Origin: Tepidiphilus olei
Lineage (GTDB): Bacteria > Pseudomonadota > Gammaproteobacteria > Burkholderiales > Rhodocyclaceae
Assembly (NCBI RefSeq): GCF_006980705.1
Contig: NZ_SBHO01000002.1
Location: forward strand, 124,001 to 188,000
Reading direction: 5' to 3'
Length of the DNA stretch: 64,000 nt
The notes under the pieces were generated by a model. It did not search any database. It was not told the DNA's origin and saw only the letters and a program-made list of their open reading frames with translations. Positions within the stretch are counted from its first letter, which is position 1; the number at the start of each line of letters is the position of its first letter. Made by a program: the position numbers and the translations under genes. This document shows positions 55,522 to 64,000 of this stretch, in pieces.

Positions 55522-56986
55522 GCTGCGCTCTTCCCCCTTGGCGCTCGCCCTGCTGCTGAGCGCAACGGGCTGTTCGATGATGCCGGACTATTTCCGTCCT
55601 GAACCGCCGGTCGCCGCGCAATGGCCGGCCTCGGTCGACCCGCGCGGCGAGCGCGACATCGCCGACATGCCCTGGCAGGAATATTTTCCCGATCCGCGCA
55701 TGCAGGCGCTCATCGCCGCCGCGCTCGAGAACAACCGCGACCTGCGCGTGGCCGTGGCCCGCGTCGAAGAAGCCCGGGCGATGTACCGTATCCAACGAGC
55801 CGACCGTCTGCCCAACGTCTCCCTCGACGCCGCCGAGCAGGCTGCCCGTACGCCGGCAGACCTCTCGGCCAGAGAGCGATCCACGACGTCGCACCGCTAC
55901 GACGTGGGTCTGGGGCTGCTCTCCTTCGAACTCGATTTCTGGGGTCGGGTCGCCAGCCTCACCGAAGCCGCGCGCCAGCAATTCCTCGCCACCGACGAAG
56001 CCCAACGCGCTTTCCGTCTCTCGCTCATCTCGGACGTGGCCAATGCCTACCTCTCGCTCAAGGAAGCCGAGGAGAGCCTGGTGCTCGCCAAGGAAACCTT
56101 GCGCACCCGCGCCGAGATGCTGACCCTGGTCGGCGAGCGACGCAACGTCGGCGTCGCCTCCGAACTCGACTACCTGCAAGCGCTCGCCTCCTACGAAACC
56201 GCGCGCGTGGCCGCCGAGCAGCTCGACCAGCAGCGCGTGGCCGCGGAAAACTACCTGCGCCTGGTCGTCGGTACCGATCGCCACGACTGGCCCGAGGGAC
56301 GCAGCCTGCGCGAGCAGGATCTGATCGGCAATTTCGCCGTCAACGTCCCCTCCGAAGTGCTCCTGCGCCGTCCCGACGTGCGCGCCGCCGAACGGCAGCT
56401 CATCGCCGCCAACGCCAACATCGGCGCGGCGCGCGCCGCCTTTTTCCCGCGCATCACCCTCACGGGGATGTTCGGTACCGCCAGCGCGGCCTTCAGCGGG
56501 CTGTTCGACGCAGGCAGCGCCGCCTGGACTTTCCAGCCGATGCTCACCCAGCCGATTTTCGACGCCGGCCGTACCCAGGCGAACCTCGACCTCGCGCTGG
56601 TGCGCCAGAACATCGCCGTGGCGCAGTACGAGAGCACCATCCAGCAGGCCTTCCGCGAGGTGGCCGATCTGCTCTCGGCGCGCGAGCGCATCGCCCGCCA
56701 GCTCGAGGCCCAGATGGCACTCGAGCGCACCCAACTGCAACGGTTGACGCTCACCGAGGCGCGCTATCGTGAAGGCATCACGAGCTTCCTCGAAGTACTC
56801 GACGCGCAACGCGATGCCTTCTCCGCCTCGCAGGCGGTGATCTCGACCCGACGTCAGCTGCTCTCGGCCGCGGCCCAACTCTACAAGGCACTAGGCGGCA
56901 GCAGGGAATTCGAGGGAGAACCGATCGTGGCCGCCGCGAACGCTGCGGATGCCCAGGAAATGAAGCAGAGCGCAACCGGCGAGTAA
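55514..56986 (+). CDS. RND efflux outer-membrane factor (OprM/NodT-like)
   Basis: A 490-residue TolC-fold lipoprotein. The signal peptide ends in the lipobox SATGC (Cys17). Two structural repeats with coiled-coil helices are evident: ALENNRDLRVAVARVEEARAMYRIQRADRLP near residue 70-100 and its second-half counterpart RRPDVRAAERQLIAANANIGAARAAFFPRITLTGMFG near 285-320. LTQPIFDAGRTQANLDLALVRQ and FLEVLDAQRDAFSAS are typical of OprM. It completes the tripartite pump and closes the operon, followed by a hairpin. Confidence 0.95.
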   Translation: MRKLRSSPLALALLLSATGCSMMPDYFRPEPPVAAQWPASVDPRGERDIADMPWQEYFPDPRMQALIAAALENNRDLRVAVARVEEARAMYRIQRADRLPNVSLDAAEQAARTPADLSARERSTTSHRYDVGLGLLSFELDFWGRVASLTEAARQQFLATDEAQRAFRLSLISDVANAYLSLKEAEESLVLAKETLRTRAEMLTLVGERRNVGVASELDYLQALASYETARVAAEQLDQQRVAAENYLRLVVGTDRHDWPEGRSLREQDLIGNFAVNVPSEVLLRRPDVRAAERQLIAANANIGAARAAFFPRITLTGMFGTASAAFSGLFDAGSAAWTFQPMLTQPIFDAGRTQANLDLALVRQNIAVAQYESTIQQAFREVADLLSARERIARQLEAQMALERTQLQRLTLTEARYREGITSFLEVLDAQRDAFSASQAVISTRRQLLSAAAQLYKALGGSREFEGEPIVAAANAADAQEMKQSATGE

Positions 56987-57000
56987 CCCCCTCTCCGCGT

Positions 57001-57022
57001 CCCGAGCGCAAGGGCGCTCGGG
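57001..57022 (+). terminator. Hairpin after the efflux operon
   Basis: CCCGAGCGC and GCGCTCGGG form a perfect 9-bp stem with a 4-base loop (AAGG), 14 bases after the outer-membrane factor stop. No U-run follows, so it is a strong hairpin that may end or protect the efflux mRNA. Confidence 0.55.
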
Positions 57023-57081
57023 CACGCCGGCCCCGGCTTGTCCTCGCCTATAATGGGGAAAAGCATGAGAAAGAGGGGACG

Positions 57082-60000
57082 ATGACCAGCCACCGCCCGA
57101 GGCCATCCCGGTATGCGCTTTGCTCGCGGCTGCGCCGCTGCGTCGTCCGATGCTCGATTCTGCCGGCGCTGTTCTTCGTACTGCGCCCCATCTGGGCACA
57201 GCAGCTGCCAGACCCTCTGCGACAGCATGCCGTGCCGGCCCTCCTCATCGCGCCCGACGATGGACGCATCCTCGATGCGAACGAAGCTGCGATCGCCTTC
57301 TACGGCTATCCCGCCGAGCGGCTGCGCGGCGGCATGACGATCCGTGAGATCAACCAACTCTCGCCCGAAGAAGTGCAGCACGAGATGGCAGACGCGCGGC
57401 GGCAGCAGCGCAATTTCTTCGTCTTTCCCCACCGCCTCGCCTCGGGACGAATCGTGGCCACCGAGGTCTATTCGAGCCCGGTGCAGATCGACGGGCGCAC
57501 CTACCTCCTCTCGCTGATCCTGCCCGAGACGCGGGCAAGCCTTCTGCAGTCTGAACTGGAGCGCTACCAGAACCGGCTCGAGGAGCTCGTTGCCGAGCGC
57601 ACGGAGGCGCTGCGGCGCACCGAGGCGGCGCGCCGGGAGATTCTCGGCTGGGCAGTGATCGGCCTGGGGCTGCTGCTGCTCCTGCTCGGGGCGGCCTATC
57701 TGCGGCTGCGGCGCGCCCAGCATCGGACGCGGCAGTTGGCCGAGGAGCTCGAACTCGCCCTCGAAGGAGCGGGGCTCGGCCGCATCCTGTGGGACGTGGA
57801 GCGGCGCGTCGCCACGTTCTGCCCACGGAGCCAGCGCATCCTCGGCCTGCCGGGAGAGCGCCCGATCGACGTGCCGCTCGAAGAATGGGTAGCGATGATC
57901 CACCCCGAGGATCGGGAACGGGTGCATCAGGCAGTCGTCGAACATCTCAACCGCAACCGCCCCAACGTGGATCTGCGCTACCGCATCCGCCACGCCGACG
58001 GCGGCTGGCGCTGGATCGAGACCTGGGCCCGCGCCGTCGACGGCAACGCGGAAAACCGCCGGATCCGGCGTATCGCCGGGCTGGTGCGCGACGTCACCGA
58101 TGCCGTGCAGCTGGAAGAATCCCAGCGCATCGCCGCCAGCGTCTTCCACGCCCTCGCCGAGGGCGTGGTGGTCACGGACACCAATCTCGTGATCCTCGAG
58201 GTCAACGATGCCCTGCTGCGCATGACCGGTTTTTCGCGCGAGGAAGTGATCGGTGTGCGCATCGCCCCATGGCGCTCGCACCGGCACGACAAGGCCTTCT
58301 ACGATGCGATGTGGGCCACGCTGCGGGCAAGTGGCAGCTGGCACGGCGAAGTGTGGAATCAGACCAAATCCGGGCAGCCGCTGCCGACGCTGCTTACCAT
58401 CTCCGCCGTCTACGATGAGCAGCGCCGACCGATCCGCTACGTCGCGGCGATGCAGGACATCACCGCGCTCAAGGCACAGCAGCAGATGCTCGAGCGTCTG
58501 GCCTACCACGACGAACTCACGGGTCTGCCCAACCGCGTGCTCCTCAACGACCGCTTGGCGCAGGCACTGGCCGCCGCCCGCCGTCACGACACCGCGGTGG
58601 CCGTGGTCTATCTCGATCTCGATGGATTCAAACCGGTCAACGACCGCTGCGGCCACGAGGTCGGCGACGAGGTGCTGCGGCTCACCGCCCGGCGCCTACA
58701 AGGAGCACTGCGCGAGACCGACACGCTCGCGCGCATCGGCGGCGACGAGTTCGTCGCCGTGATCACCGATCTCCCTTCGGCCGAAGCCTGGGTGCCGATC
58801 GTCGAGCGCATGCTCACCGTCACCCGAATGCCGATCAAGTACGGCGATGAAAGCCTGCAGCTCACCACCAGCATCGGCGTCACCGTCTACCCCGAAGACG
58901 ACGCCGACCCAGAAGTCCTCCTGCGTCACGCCGACCTCGCGCTCTATCAAGCCAAGCAAAGTGGCAAGAACCGCTATTGTCGTTTCGACGCCCAGCTCGA
59001 TCGCGAGCAACGCGCGCGCCGCTCGCTGAGCCAGGCGGTGATCGAAGGCATCGAGCGGGAAGAACTGCGGCTCTATCTGCAACCGCGCGTGGAACTGGCG
59101 AGCGGGCGCATCGAAGGCGCGGAAGCCCTGGTGCGCTGGCGCCATCCCACGCGAGGATTGCTTGCCCCCGGCGCCTTCATCCCGGCGATCGAGAACGACG
59201 AAGCGATCGTGCGGCTCGGCGACTGGGTGCTCGAGCGGGCGTTGGCCCTGCTCACCGACTGGACTCGCCAGGGGCGGGACTGGCTCGTCTCGGTCAACGT
59301 CGCCCCCCGCCAACTGCTCGATCCCACCTTTCCCCACCAGCTCGCGGAGCGGCTCGAGCGCTATCCGGACGCCGCCCCCTCGCGCTTAGAACTGGAAATC
59401 GTCGAATCGAGCGCGCTCGACGCCGGCCTGGGCATCGAACAGCTGATGACGCAATGCCGCACGCTGGGCGTGCGCCTGTCGATCGACGACTTCGGCAGCG
59501 GCTACTCTTCGCTCGCCTACCTCAAGCGTGTACCGGCCCATGCGATCAAGATCGACCAGGCCTTCGTCATCCACTTGCTCGACGAGGCCGACGACTATCG
59601 CATCGTCGAAGCGGTGCTGGAACTCGCCCGCACCTTCGACCTGCACTGCGTCGCCGAAGGGGTGGAGACGCTGGAACACGGCGAATACCTCTTGCGGCTC
59701 GGCGCCGACGTCGCCCAGGGGTATGGCATCGCCCACCCCATGCCGAAGGCCGACTTTGCCAACTGGGCAATGCGCTGGCAGCACCCGCCCCAGTGGGCAC
59801 GCTGGCGCGACACCCTGAGCAATCCCCTGTGCCGACGACTGACCCGATTCGAGCTGAGCCACCGTCACTGGTTCGCCCGCCTCGAATACCACCTGCGCGA
59901 TGGCATCGCGACACCGCCCCCGCAGCTCGATCCGCATCGCTGCGACTTCGGTCATTGGCTCGACGGCGAGGGGCGAGAAATCCTGGCCACCCGGACCGAA

Positions 60001-60174
60001 TTCCCCGCCATCGTGAACACACACGAGGCGATGCACCGTGCGGCGCAAAAACTGGTCGCGGCGGCGAAGACCGGAGCCCCACCCCCCGAGCTGCGAGAGG
60101 AAGTCACGGCCCTTCACCGCGAACTCCTTGCCCGCCTGCAAGCGCTCGCGCTCGCCATTCCCCGGCGTGGCTAA
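57082..60174 (+). CDS. PAS-GGDEF-EAL protein with C-terminal CZB zinc-binding domain
   Basis: A 1030-residue c-di-GMP enzyme. A hydrophobic N-terminal segment (about 20-40) is followed by a PAS-like domain (about 45-155), apparently periplasmic, a coiled coil and a helix (about 192-212, WAVIGLGLLLLLLGAAYL). Two cytoplasmic PAS domains (about 220-345 and 350-470) lead to GGDEF (about 475-640) with intact RIGGDEF and inhibitory RETD, and to EAL (about 655-890) with EALVRWRHP, DDFGSGYSSL and AEGVET, so both activities are possible. The end (about 920-1000) resembles a CZB domain: LSHRHW, DPHRCDFGHWL and NTHEAMH supply three His and one Cys. A TATAAT lies at 57049-57054 upstream. Confidence 0.87.
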   Translation: MTSHRPRPSRYALCSRLRRCVVRCSILPALFFVLRPIWAQQLPDPLRQHAVPALLIAPDDGRILDANEAAIAFYGYPAERLRGGMTIREINQLSPEEVQHEMADARRQQRNFFVFPHRLASGRIVATEVYSSPVQIDGRTYLLSLILPETRASLLQSELERYQNRLEELVAERTEALRRTEAARREILGWAVIGLGLLLLLLGAAYLRLRRAQHRTRQLAEELELALEGAGLGRILWDVERRVATFCPRSQRILGLPGERPIDVPLEEWVAMIHPEDRERVHQAVVEHLNRNRPNVDLRYRIRHADGGWRWIETWARAVDGNAENRRIRRIAGLVRDVTDAVQLEESQRIAASVFHALAEGVVVTDTNLVILEVNDALLRMTGFSREEVIGVRIAPWRSHRHDKAFYDAMWATLRASGSWHGEVWNQTKSGQPLPTLLTISAVYDEQRRPIRYVAAMQDITALKAQQQMLERLAYHDELTGLPNRVLLNDRLAQALAAARRHDTAVAVVYLDLDGFKPVNDRCGHEVGDEVLRLTARRLQGALRETDTLARIGGDEFVAVITDLPSAEAWVPIVERMLTVTRMPIKYGDESLQLTTSIGVTVYPEDDADPEVLLRHADLALYQAKQSGKNRYCRFDAQLDREQRARRSLSQAVIEGIEREELRLYLQPRVELASGRIEGAEALVRWRHPTRGLLAPGAFIPAIENDEAIVRLGDWVLERALALLTDWTRQGRDWLVSVNVAPRQLLDPTFPHQLAERLERYPDAAPSRLELEIVESSALDAGLGIEQLMTQCRTLGVRLSIDDFGSGYSSLAYLKRVPAHAIKIDQAFVIHLLDEADDYRIVEAVLELARTFDLHCVAEGVETLEHGEYLLRLGADVAQGYGIAHPMPKADFANWAMRWQHPPQWARWRDTLSNPLCRRLTRFELSHRHWFARLEYHLRDGIATPPPQLDPHRCDFGHWLDGEGREILATRTEFPAIVNTHEAMHRAAQKLVAAAKTGAPPPELREEVTALHRELLARLQALALAIPRRG

Positions 60175-60198
60175 ACTACTCAGTGCCTCGGCTGACCT

Positions 60199-63100
60199 CT
60201 ACACAATGGGCGCGAGCCAGCGCCGCGCCTCCTCGAGCGCCATGCCGCGCCGCCGCGCCCAGTCAGCGAGTTGATCTTCCCCGATCTTGGGAATGGCGAA
60301 GTAGCGCGACTCGGGATGGCTGAAGTAGAACCCGGCCACGCTCGCGGCCGGGCGCATGGCGTAGTGCTCGGTGAGCGTCATGCCGGCGCGCGCGGGCGCA
60401 TCGAGCAGCGCGAACAAGTCGCCCTTCACCGTGTGGTCGGGGCAGGCCGGATAACCCGGCGCCGGGCGGATACCGCGGTAGCGCTCGGCCACCAGCTCTT
60501 CGGGCGAGAGCCGCTCCTCGGGCGCGTAGCCCCAGTCTTCCCGCCGCACCCGCTCGTGCAGCCACTCGGCGCAGGCTTCCGCCAGCCGGTCGGCGAGCGC
60601 CTTCAAAAGAATGGCGTGGTAGTCGTCGTGCGCCGCCTCGTACTCGGCCAGTTTCTCCTCGATGCCATGCCCCGCGGTCACGGCAAACGCCCCGATCCAG
60701 TCCGGCACCCCCGTCTCCTTCGGCGCGATGAAATCGGCCAAGCACAGGTTTGGCTGCCCCGGCGGGCGCTCGTGCTGCTGGCGCAGACCGTTCCACACCA
60801 TGGCGAGTGCATGGCGCGATTCGTCGACGTAGATCTCGATGTCGTCGCCCAGGCTCGCCGCCGGGAAGAGCCCCCACACGGCGCGTGCCGTGAGCCACCC
60901 TTCGCGCACGAGCACCTCCAGCAGGGCGCGCGCCTCGCCATAGACCTGGCGCGCCGTCTCGCCCACCACCGGGTCTTCCAAAATCTGCGGGAAACGACCG
61001 GCCAGATCCCAGGTCTGGAAGAAAGGCCCCCAGTCGATGTAGGGCACGAGCCGCTCGAGCGGCACCTCCTCGGCGAATACCCCCAAGCGGTGCGGGCGCG
61101 GTGGGGTGTAGGCCGTCCAGTCGGTGCGAAACGCGTTGGCGCGCGCGGCCTCCAGCGGCAGCAGGGTGTAGCCGGTCTTGGCAGCATGCCGCTCGCGGAT
61201 GCGCTCGTAGTCCTCGCGCACCTGGGCGACGTAGACCTCGCGCTCGCCGGGCGAGAGCAGCGCCGAGACCACCCCCACCGCCCGCGAAGCATCGGGCACG
61301 TACACCACCGGCCCCTCGTAGTGCGGCGCGATCTTCACCGCCGTGTGGGTGCGGCTCGTCGTCGCCCCCCCGATGAGCAGAGGTACCGTAAAGCCCTGCC
61401 GCTGCATCTCGGCGGCCACGTGCGCCATCTCTTCGAGCGAAGGGGTGATGAGGCCGGAGAGCCCGATCGCATCCGCCTTCAGTTCACGCGCCGCGGCGAG
61501 GATCTTCTCGCACGGCACCATCACGCCCAGGTCGTGCACCTCGTAGCCGTTGCAGGCGAGCACCACGCCCACGATGTTCTTGCCGATGTCGTGCACGTCC
61601 CCCTTCACCGTGGCGAGCACGAGGCGCCCTTTGGTATGCCCGCCCGTCTTCGCCTTCTCCGCCTCGATGTAGGGCAGCAGGTGCGCCACCGCCAGTTTCA
61701 TCACCCGGGCGGATTTCACCACCTGAGGCAGGAACATCTTGCCCGCGCCGAAGAGATCCCCCACCACGTTCATGCCGGCCATGAGCGGCCCCTCGATCAC
61801 CGCGAGCGGCCCCTTTCCCTCGGCGGCGAAGCGCGCGCGCAGCTCCTCGGTGTCCTCGACCACGTGCTCGGTGATGCCCTTGACGAGCGCATGTTCCAGA
61901 CGCTTTTCCACCGGCCAGGCGCGCCATTCCTGCACTTCTTCCGCCCTGGCCTCGCCCGTCTGCAGGGTCTGGGCGTAGGCCACCAGCTCCTCGGCCGCGC
62001 CGGGGCGGCGGTTGAGCACCACGTCTTCGACGAGCGTGCGCAGCCGCGGCTCCAGCTCGTCGTAGATGCCCAGCTGCCCGGCATTGACGATGCCCATGGT
62101 GAGTCCGGCGCGGATGGCGTGATAAAGGAAGACCGTGTGGATGGCCGCGCGCACCGTTTCGTTGCCGCGGAAGGCGAAGGAGACGTTGGAGATGCCGCCG
62201 CTCGTCTTGGCGTGCGGCAGATGCCCGTGGATCCAGCGCACCGCCTCGATGAAGTCGACGGCGTAGTTGTCGTGCTCGGCAATCCCCGTGGCGATGGCGA
62301 ACACGTTGGGATCGATCACGATGTCCTCGGGCGGAAACCCGTCGGCCACCAGCAGCCGATAGGCGCGCTCGGCGATCTCGATCTTACGCGCGAAGGTATC
62401 GGCCTGGCCGCGCTCGTCGAAGCACATCACCAGAACCGCCGCGCCATGGCGCCGCGCGAGCCGCGCCTGCGCGAGGAACGTCGCCTCTCCTTCCTTGAGC
62501 GAGATCGAATTGACGATGCCCTTGCCCTGCAGGCATTTGAGCCCCGCCTCGATCACCTCCCACTTGGAAGAATCGACCATCACCGGCACGCGCGCGATGT
62601 CCGGCTCCACGGCCACGAGCCGCAGGAAGCGCGTCATTGCCGCGGCGGAATCGAGCATCGCCTCGTCCATGTTGACGTCAATCATCTGCGCGCCGGCCTC
62701 CACCTGCTGGCGCGCCACCGACAGCGCTTCATCGTACTTCTCTTCGAGGATGAGGCGGGCGAACTTCTTCGAGCCGGTGACGTTGGTACGCTCGCCCACG
62801 TTCACGAAGAGCGAATCCGGCCCGATCTCGAAGAGATCGAGCCCCGCGAGCCGCATCACGGGCTTCGCCTGGGGCAGCGGGCGCGGCGCGCGGCCTTCCA
62901 CGGCCTGCGCGATCGCCGCGATGTGCGCCGGCGTCGTGCCGCAGCAGCCGCCTACCAGATTCACCCAACCCGCCTCGACCCAAGAGACGATCTCCGCGGC
63001 GAGCGCCTCGGGCGTCTCGTCGTAGCCGGTGGGCGAGAGCGGATTGGGCAGCCCCGCGTTGGGATGGGCCGAAACGAAGGTGGTGCAGATGCGCGCGAGC

Positions 63101-63882
63101 GTCTCCACGTGCGGACGCAGCTCGCGCGCACCCAGGGCACAGTTGAGCCCGAAAGTGAGCGGGCGCGCGTGCGCGAGCGAAGCCCAGAAGGCTTCCGGCG
63201 TCTGCCCCGAGAGCGTGCGCCCGGCCGCATCGGTGATGGTGCCGGAGATCATCACCGGCCAGCGCCGGCCATGCTCTTCGAAGAGACGCTCAAGCGCAAA
63301 GACCGCCGCCTTGGCGTTCAAGGTATCGAACACCGTCTCGATGAGCAGCAGGTCCGCTCCGCCCTCCACCAGAGCGCGCGCCGACTCCAGATAGTCGGCC
63401 GCGAGCGTGTCGAAGTCGATGGCGCGAAAGCCGGGATCGTTCACGTCGGGGCTCAGCGACAGCGTCTTCGAGGTCGGGCCGATGACGCCGGCCACGAACC
63501 GGGGCTTGTCCGGCGTGCGCGCGCTGTACTCGTCGGCGAGCGCGCGAGCGAGCCGCGCCGCCTCCCGGTTGATCTCGTAGGCCAGATGCGCCAGACCGTA
63601 ATCCGCCTGCGAGGCGCGCGTGGCGTTGAAGGTGTTGGTCTCGATCACGTCCGCCCCGGCCTCCAGATAGGCGCGGTGGATCTCGCCGATCACCTCCGGG
63701 CGCGTGAGCACCAGGAGATCGTTGTCGCCCTTGAGCTCCACCGGGTGATCCTGCAGCCGCTCGCCGCGAAAATCGTCCTCGGTGAGCCGATACTGCTGGA
63801 TCATGGTACCCATGGCGCCGTCGAGCACCAGCACGCGCTCGCGCAGCAGGCGCGCGAGTTCCTCGGTCCGGTCCGCTTGCAT
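60199..63882 (-). CDS. metH: Cobalamin-dependent methionine synthase
   Basis: A 1227-residue modular enzyme that moves a methyl group from methyltetrahydrofolate via cobalamin to homocysteine. The homocysteine domain (about 1-340) begins [23 protein letters not shown] and has the zinc cysteines in GLNCALGA and GGCCGTTP. The folate domain (about 350-650) contains [15 protein letters not shown]. The cobalamin domain has the ligand His in DVHDIGKN near residue 760, and [14 protein letters not shown] follows. The C-terminal activation domain (about 910-1227) has [14 protein letters not shown]-type sequence. The frame runs on upstream through the riboswitch, so I start at [13 protein letters not shown], with GGAGG 8 bases before. 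Confidence 0.97.
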   Translation of the reverse strand: MQADRTEELARLLRERVLVLDGAMGTMIQQYRLTEDDFRGERLQDHPVELKGDNDLLVLTRPEVIGEIHRAYLEAGADVIETNTFNATRASQADYGLAHLAYEINREAARLARALADEYSARTPDKPRFVAGVIGPTSKTLSLSPDVNDPGFRAIDFDTLAADYLESARALVEGGADLLLIETVFDTLNAKAAVFALERLFEEHGRRWPVMISGTITDAAGRTLSGQTPEAFWASLAHARPLTFGLNCALGARELRPHVETLARICTTFVSAHPNAGLPNPLSPTGYDETPEALAAEIVSWVEAGWVNLVGGCCGTTPAHIAAIAQAVEGRAPRPLPQAKPVMRLAGLDLFEIGPDSLFVNVGERTNVTGSKKFARLILEEKYDEALSVARQQVEAGAQMIDVNMDEAMLDSAAAMTRFLRLVAVEPDIARVPVMVDSSKWEVIEAGLKCLQGKGIVNSISLKEGEATFLAQARLARRHGAAVLVMCFDERGQADTFARKIEIAERAYRLLVADGFPPEDIVIDPNVFAIATGIAEHDNYAVDFIEAVRWIHGHLPHAKTSGGISNVSFAFRGNETVRAAIHTVFLYHAIRAGLTMGIVNAGQLGIYDELEPRLRTLVEDVVLNRRPGAAEELVAYAQTLQTGEARAEEVQEWRAWPVEKRLEHALVKGITEHVVEDTEELRARFAAEGKGPLAVIEGPLMAGMNVVGDLFGAGKMFLPQVVKSARVMKLAVAHLLPYIEAEKAKTGGHTKGRLVLATVKGDVHDIGKNIVGVVLACNGYEVHDLGVMVPCEKILAAARELKADAIGLSGLITPSLEEMAHVAAEMQRQGFTVPLLIGGATTSRTHTAVKIAPHYEGPVVYVPDASRAVGVVSALLSPGEREVYVAQVREDYERIRERHAAKTGYTLLPLEAARANAFRTDWTAYTPPRPHRLGVFAEEVPLERLVPYIDWGPFFQTWDLAGRFPQILEDPVVGETARQVYGEARALLEVLVREGWLTARAVWGLFPAASLGDDIEIYVDESRHALAMVWNGLRQQHERPPGQPNLCLADFIAPKETGVPDWIGAFAVTAGHGIEEKLAEYEAAHDDYHAILLKALADRLAEACAEWLHERVRREDWGYAPEERLSPEELVAERYRGIRPAPGYPACPDHTVKGDLFALLDAPARAGMTLTEHYAMRPAASVAGFYFSHPESRYFAIPKIGEDQLADWARRRGMALEEARRWLAPIV

Positions 63883-63912
63883 GCCTCTTTCCTCCACAAA
63901 AAGCGAAACGCC

Positions 63913-63942
63913 CGTGAAGCCAGCCGGCGGCGGGGCCTCACG
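63913..63942 (-). promoter_or_regulatory. Candidate expression-platform hairpin of the SAH riboswitch
   Basis: On the mRNA strand CGTGAGGCC (63934-63942) pairs with GGCTTCACG (63913-63921). The stem begins against the aptamer's last pseudoknot strand and shares a base with it. It is followed by GGCGTTTCGCTTTTTG, which could be the tail of an intrinsic terminator. If so, folding of the aptamer would compete with it, giving an ON switch. Confidence 0.45.
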
Positions 63943-63997
63943 AGCGTCGTTGTCCTGTCCGAGCCTGGCGGCGGGGCGCCGCTGCAACGCTCCTCGG
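63935..63997 (-). promoter_or_regulatory. S-adenosylhomocysteine (SAH) riboswitch
   Basis: On the minus strand the leader of metH reads CCGAGGAGCGTTGCAGC, then a GCGGC/GCCGC hairpin, CCAGGCTCGG, and ACAACGACGCTCGTGAGG. This is the SAH riboswitch pattern: P1 from CCGAG (63993-63997) with CTCGG (63959-63963), P2 inside it, and a pseudoknot of GAGCG-TTG with CAACG-A-CGCTC. SAH riboswitches raise expression of SAH-recycling and methionine-cycle genes, and metH is a known target. The aptamer lies just inside the right window edge. Confidence 0.88.
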
Positions 63998-64000
63998 AAA

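Noticed and set aside
63883-63987. N-terminal extension of metH upstream of MQADRTEE
   Set aside because: The extra 35 codons are translated from the SAH riboswitch and its platform hairpin and match nothing in MetH proteins.
1-64000. CRISPR arrays, prophage, toxin-antitoxin pairs or defence islands
   Set aside because: No regularly spaced repeats, integrase or phage structural genes, or recognisable defence genes were found; the only mobile DNA is decayed transposase sequence and the dispersed repeat.

Overview
GC-rich chromosomal window of a betaproteobacterium. The evidence is gene content: a DUF3683 FAD/Fe-S oxidoreductase, DUF1840, PCuAC/SCO copper-handling genes, TtcA, an SAH riboswitch ahead of metH, and a complete livGFHMK set. 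A Hydrogenophilaceae- or Rhodocyclaceae-like host is my best guess, but no rRNA is present to settle it. Coding density is high, with many 4-20 bp overlaps between neighbouring genes. No prophage, CRISPR array, plasmid origin or rRNA was seen.

Layout. 0-12.2 kb: a partial TRAP binding protein cut by the left edge; a decayed transposase; housekeeping genes (nudJ-mnmA, a glutathione S-transferase, a chalcone-isomerase-like protein, a YlqF-type GTPase, a TonB-like protein, cysK-rlmJ). A scar zone at 11.0-12.2 kb holds two decayed insertion sequences around a tRNA-Asn with a near-consensus promoter. 12.2-16 kb: an NfeD/slipin membrane-quality pair, then a pyrimidine-dimer glycosylase-like gene and ttcA. 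16-20.4 kb: a copper island (TonB-dependent copper receptor, SCO1, PCuAC, a short Crp-like regulator). 20.4-27.7 kb: cfa, katA, kup, ahpF and ahpC; katA and ahpC both have OxyR-like sites and predicted 5'-terminal mRNA hairpins. 27.9-31.8 kb: a 1298-residue D-lactate-dehydrogenase-like flavo-iron-sulfur protein. 32-36.4 kb: nucleotide salvage and synthesis (pyrE, hpt), xth, murB and a PACE efflux protein. 36.7-41.4 kb: livGFHMK, a branched-chain amino acid ABC transporter. 41.4-44.3 kb: prfC and a NamZ-like muramidase.

44.3-60.2 kb is dominated by signalling and efflux. A tightly coupled three-gene unit encodes a PhnD-like binding domain fused to a diguanylate cyclase, an orphan substrate-binding lipoprotein and a membrane GGDEF-EAL protein. 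It is followed by an autoregulated tetR-RND efflux operon (adaptor, pump, outer-membrane factor) and a large PAS-GGDEF-EAL protein ending in a CZB zinc-binding domain. The window closes with metH on the minus strand, preceded by an S-adenosylhomocysteine riboswitch.

Five copies of a roughly 55-90 bp repeat lie in intergenic gaps (2.5, 6.4, 14.6, 18.7 and 36.5 kb). The best candidate for an undescribed system is the three-gene binding-protein/c-di-GMP unit at 44.3-49.8 kb, whose layout recalls the NspS-MbaA pair of Vibrio but with different receptor families.
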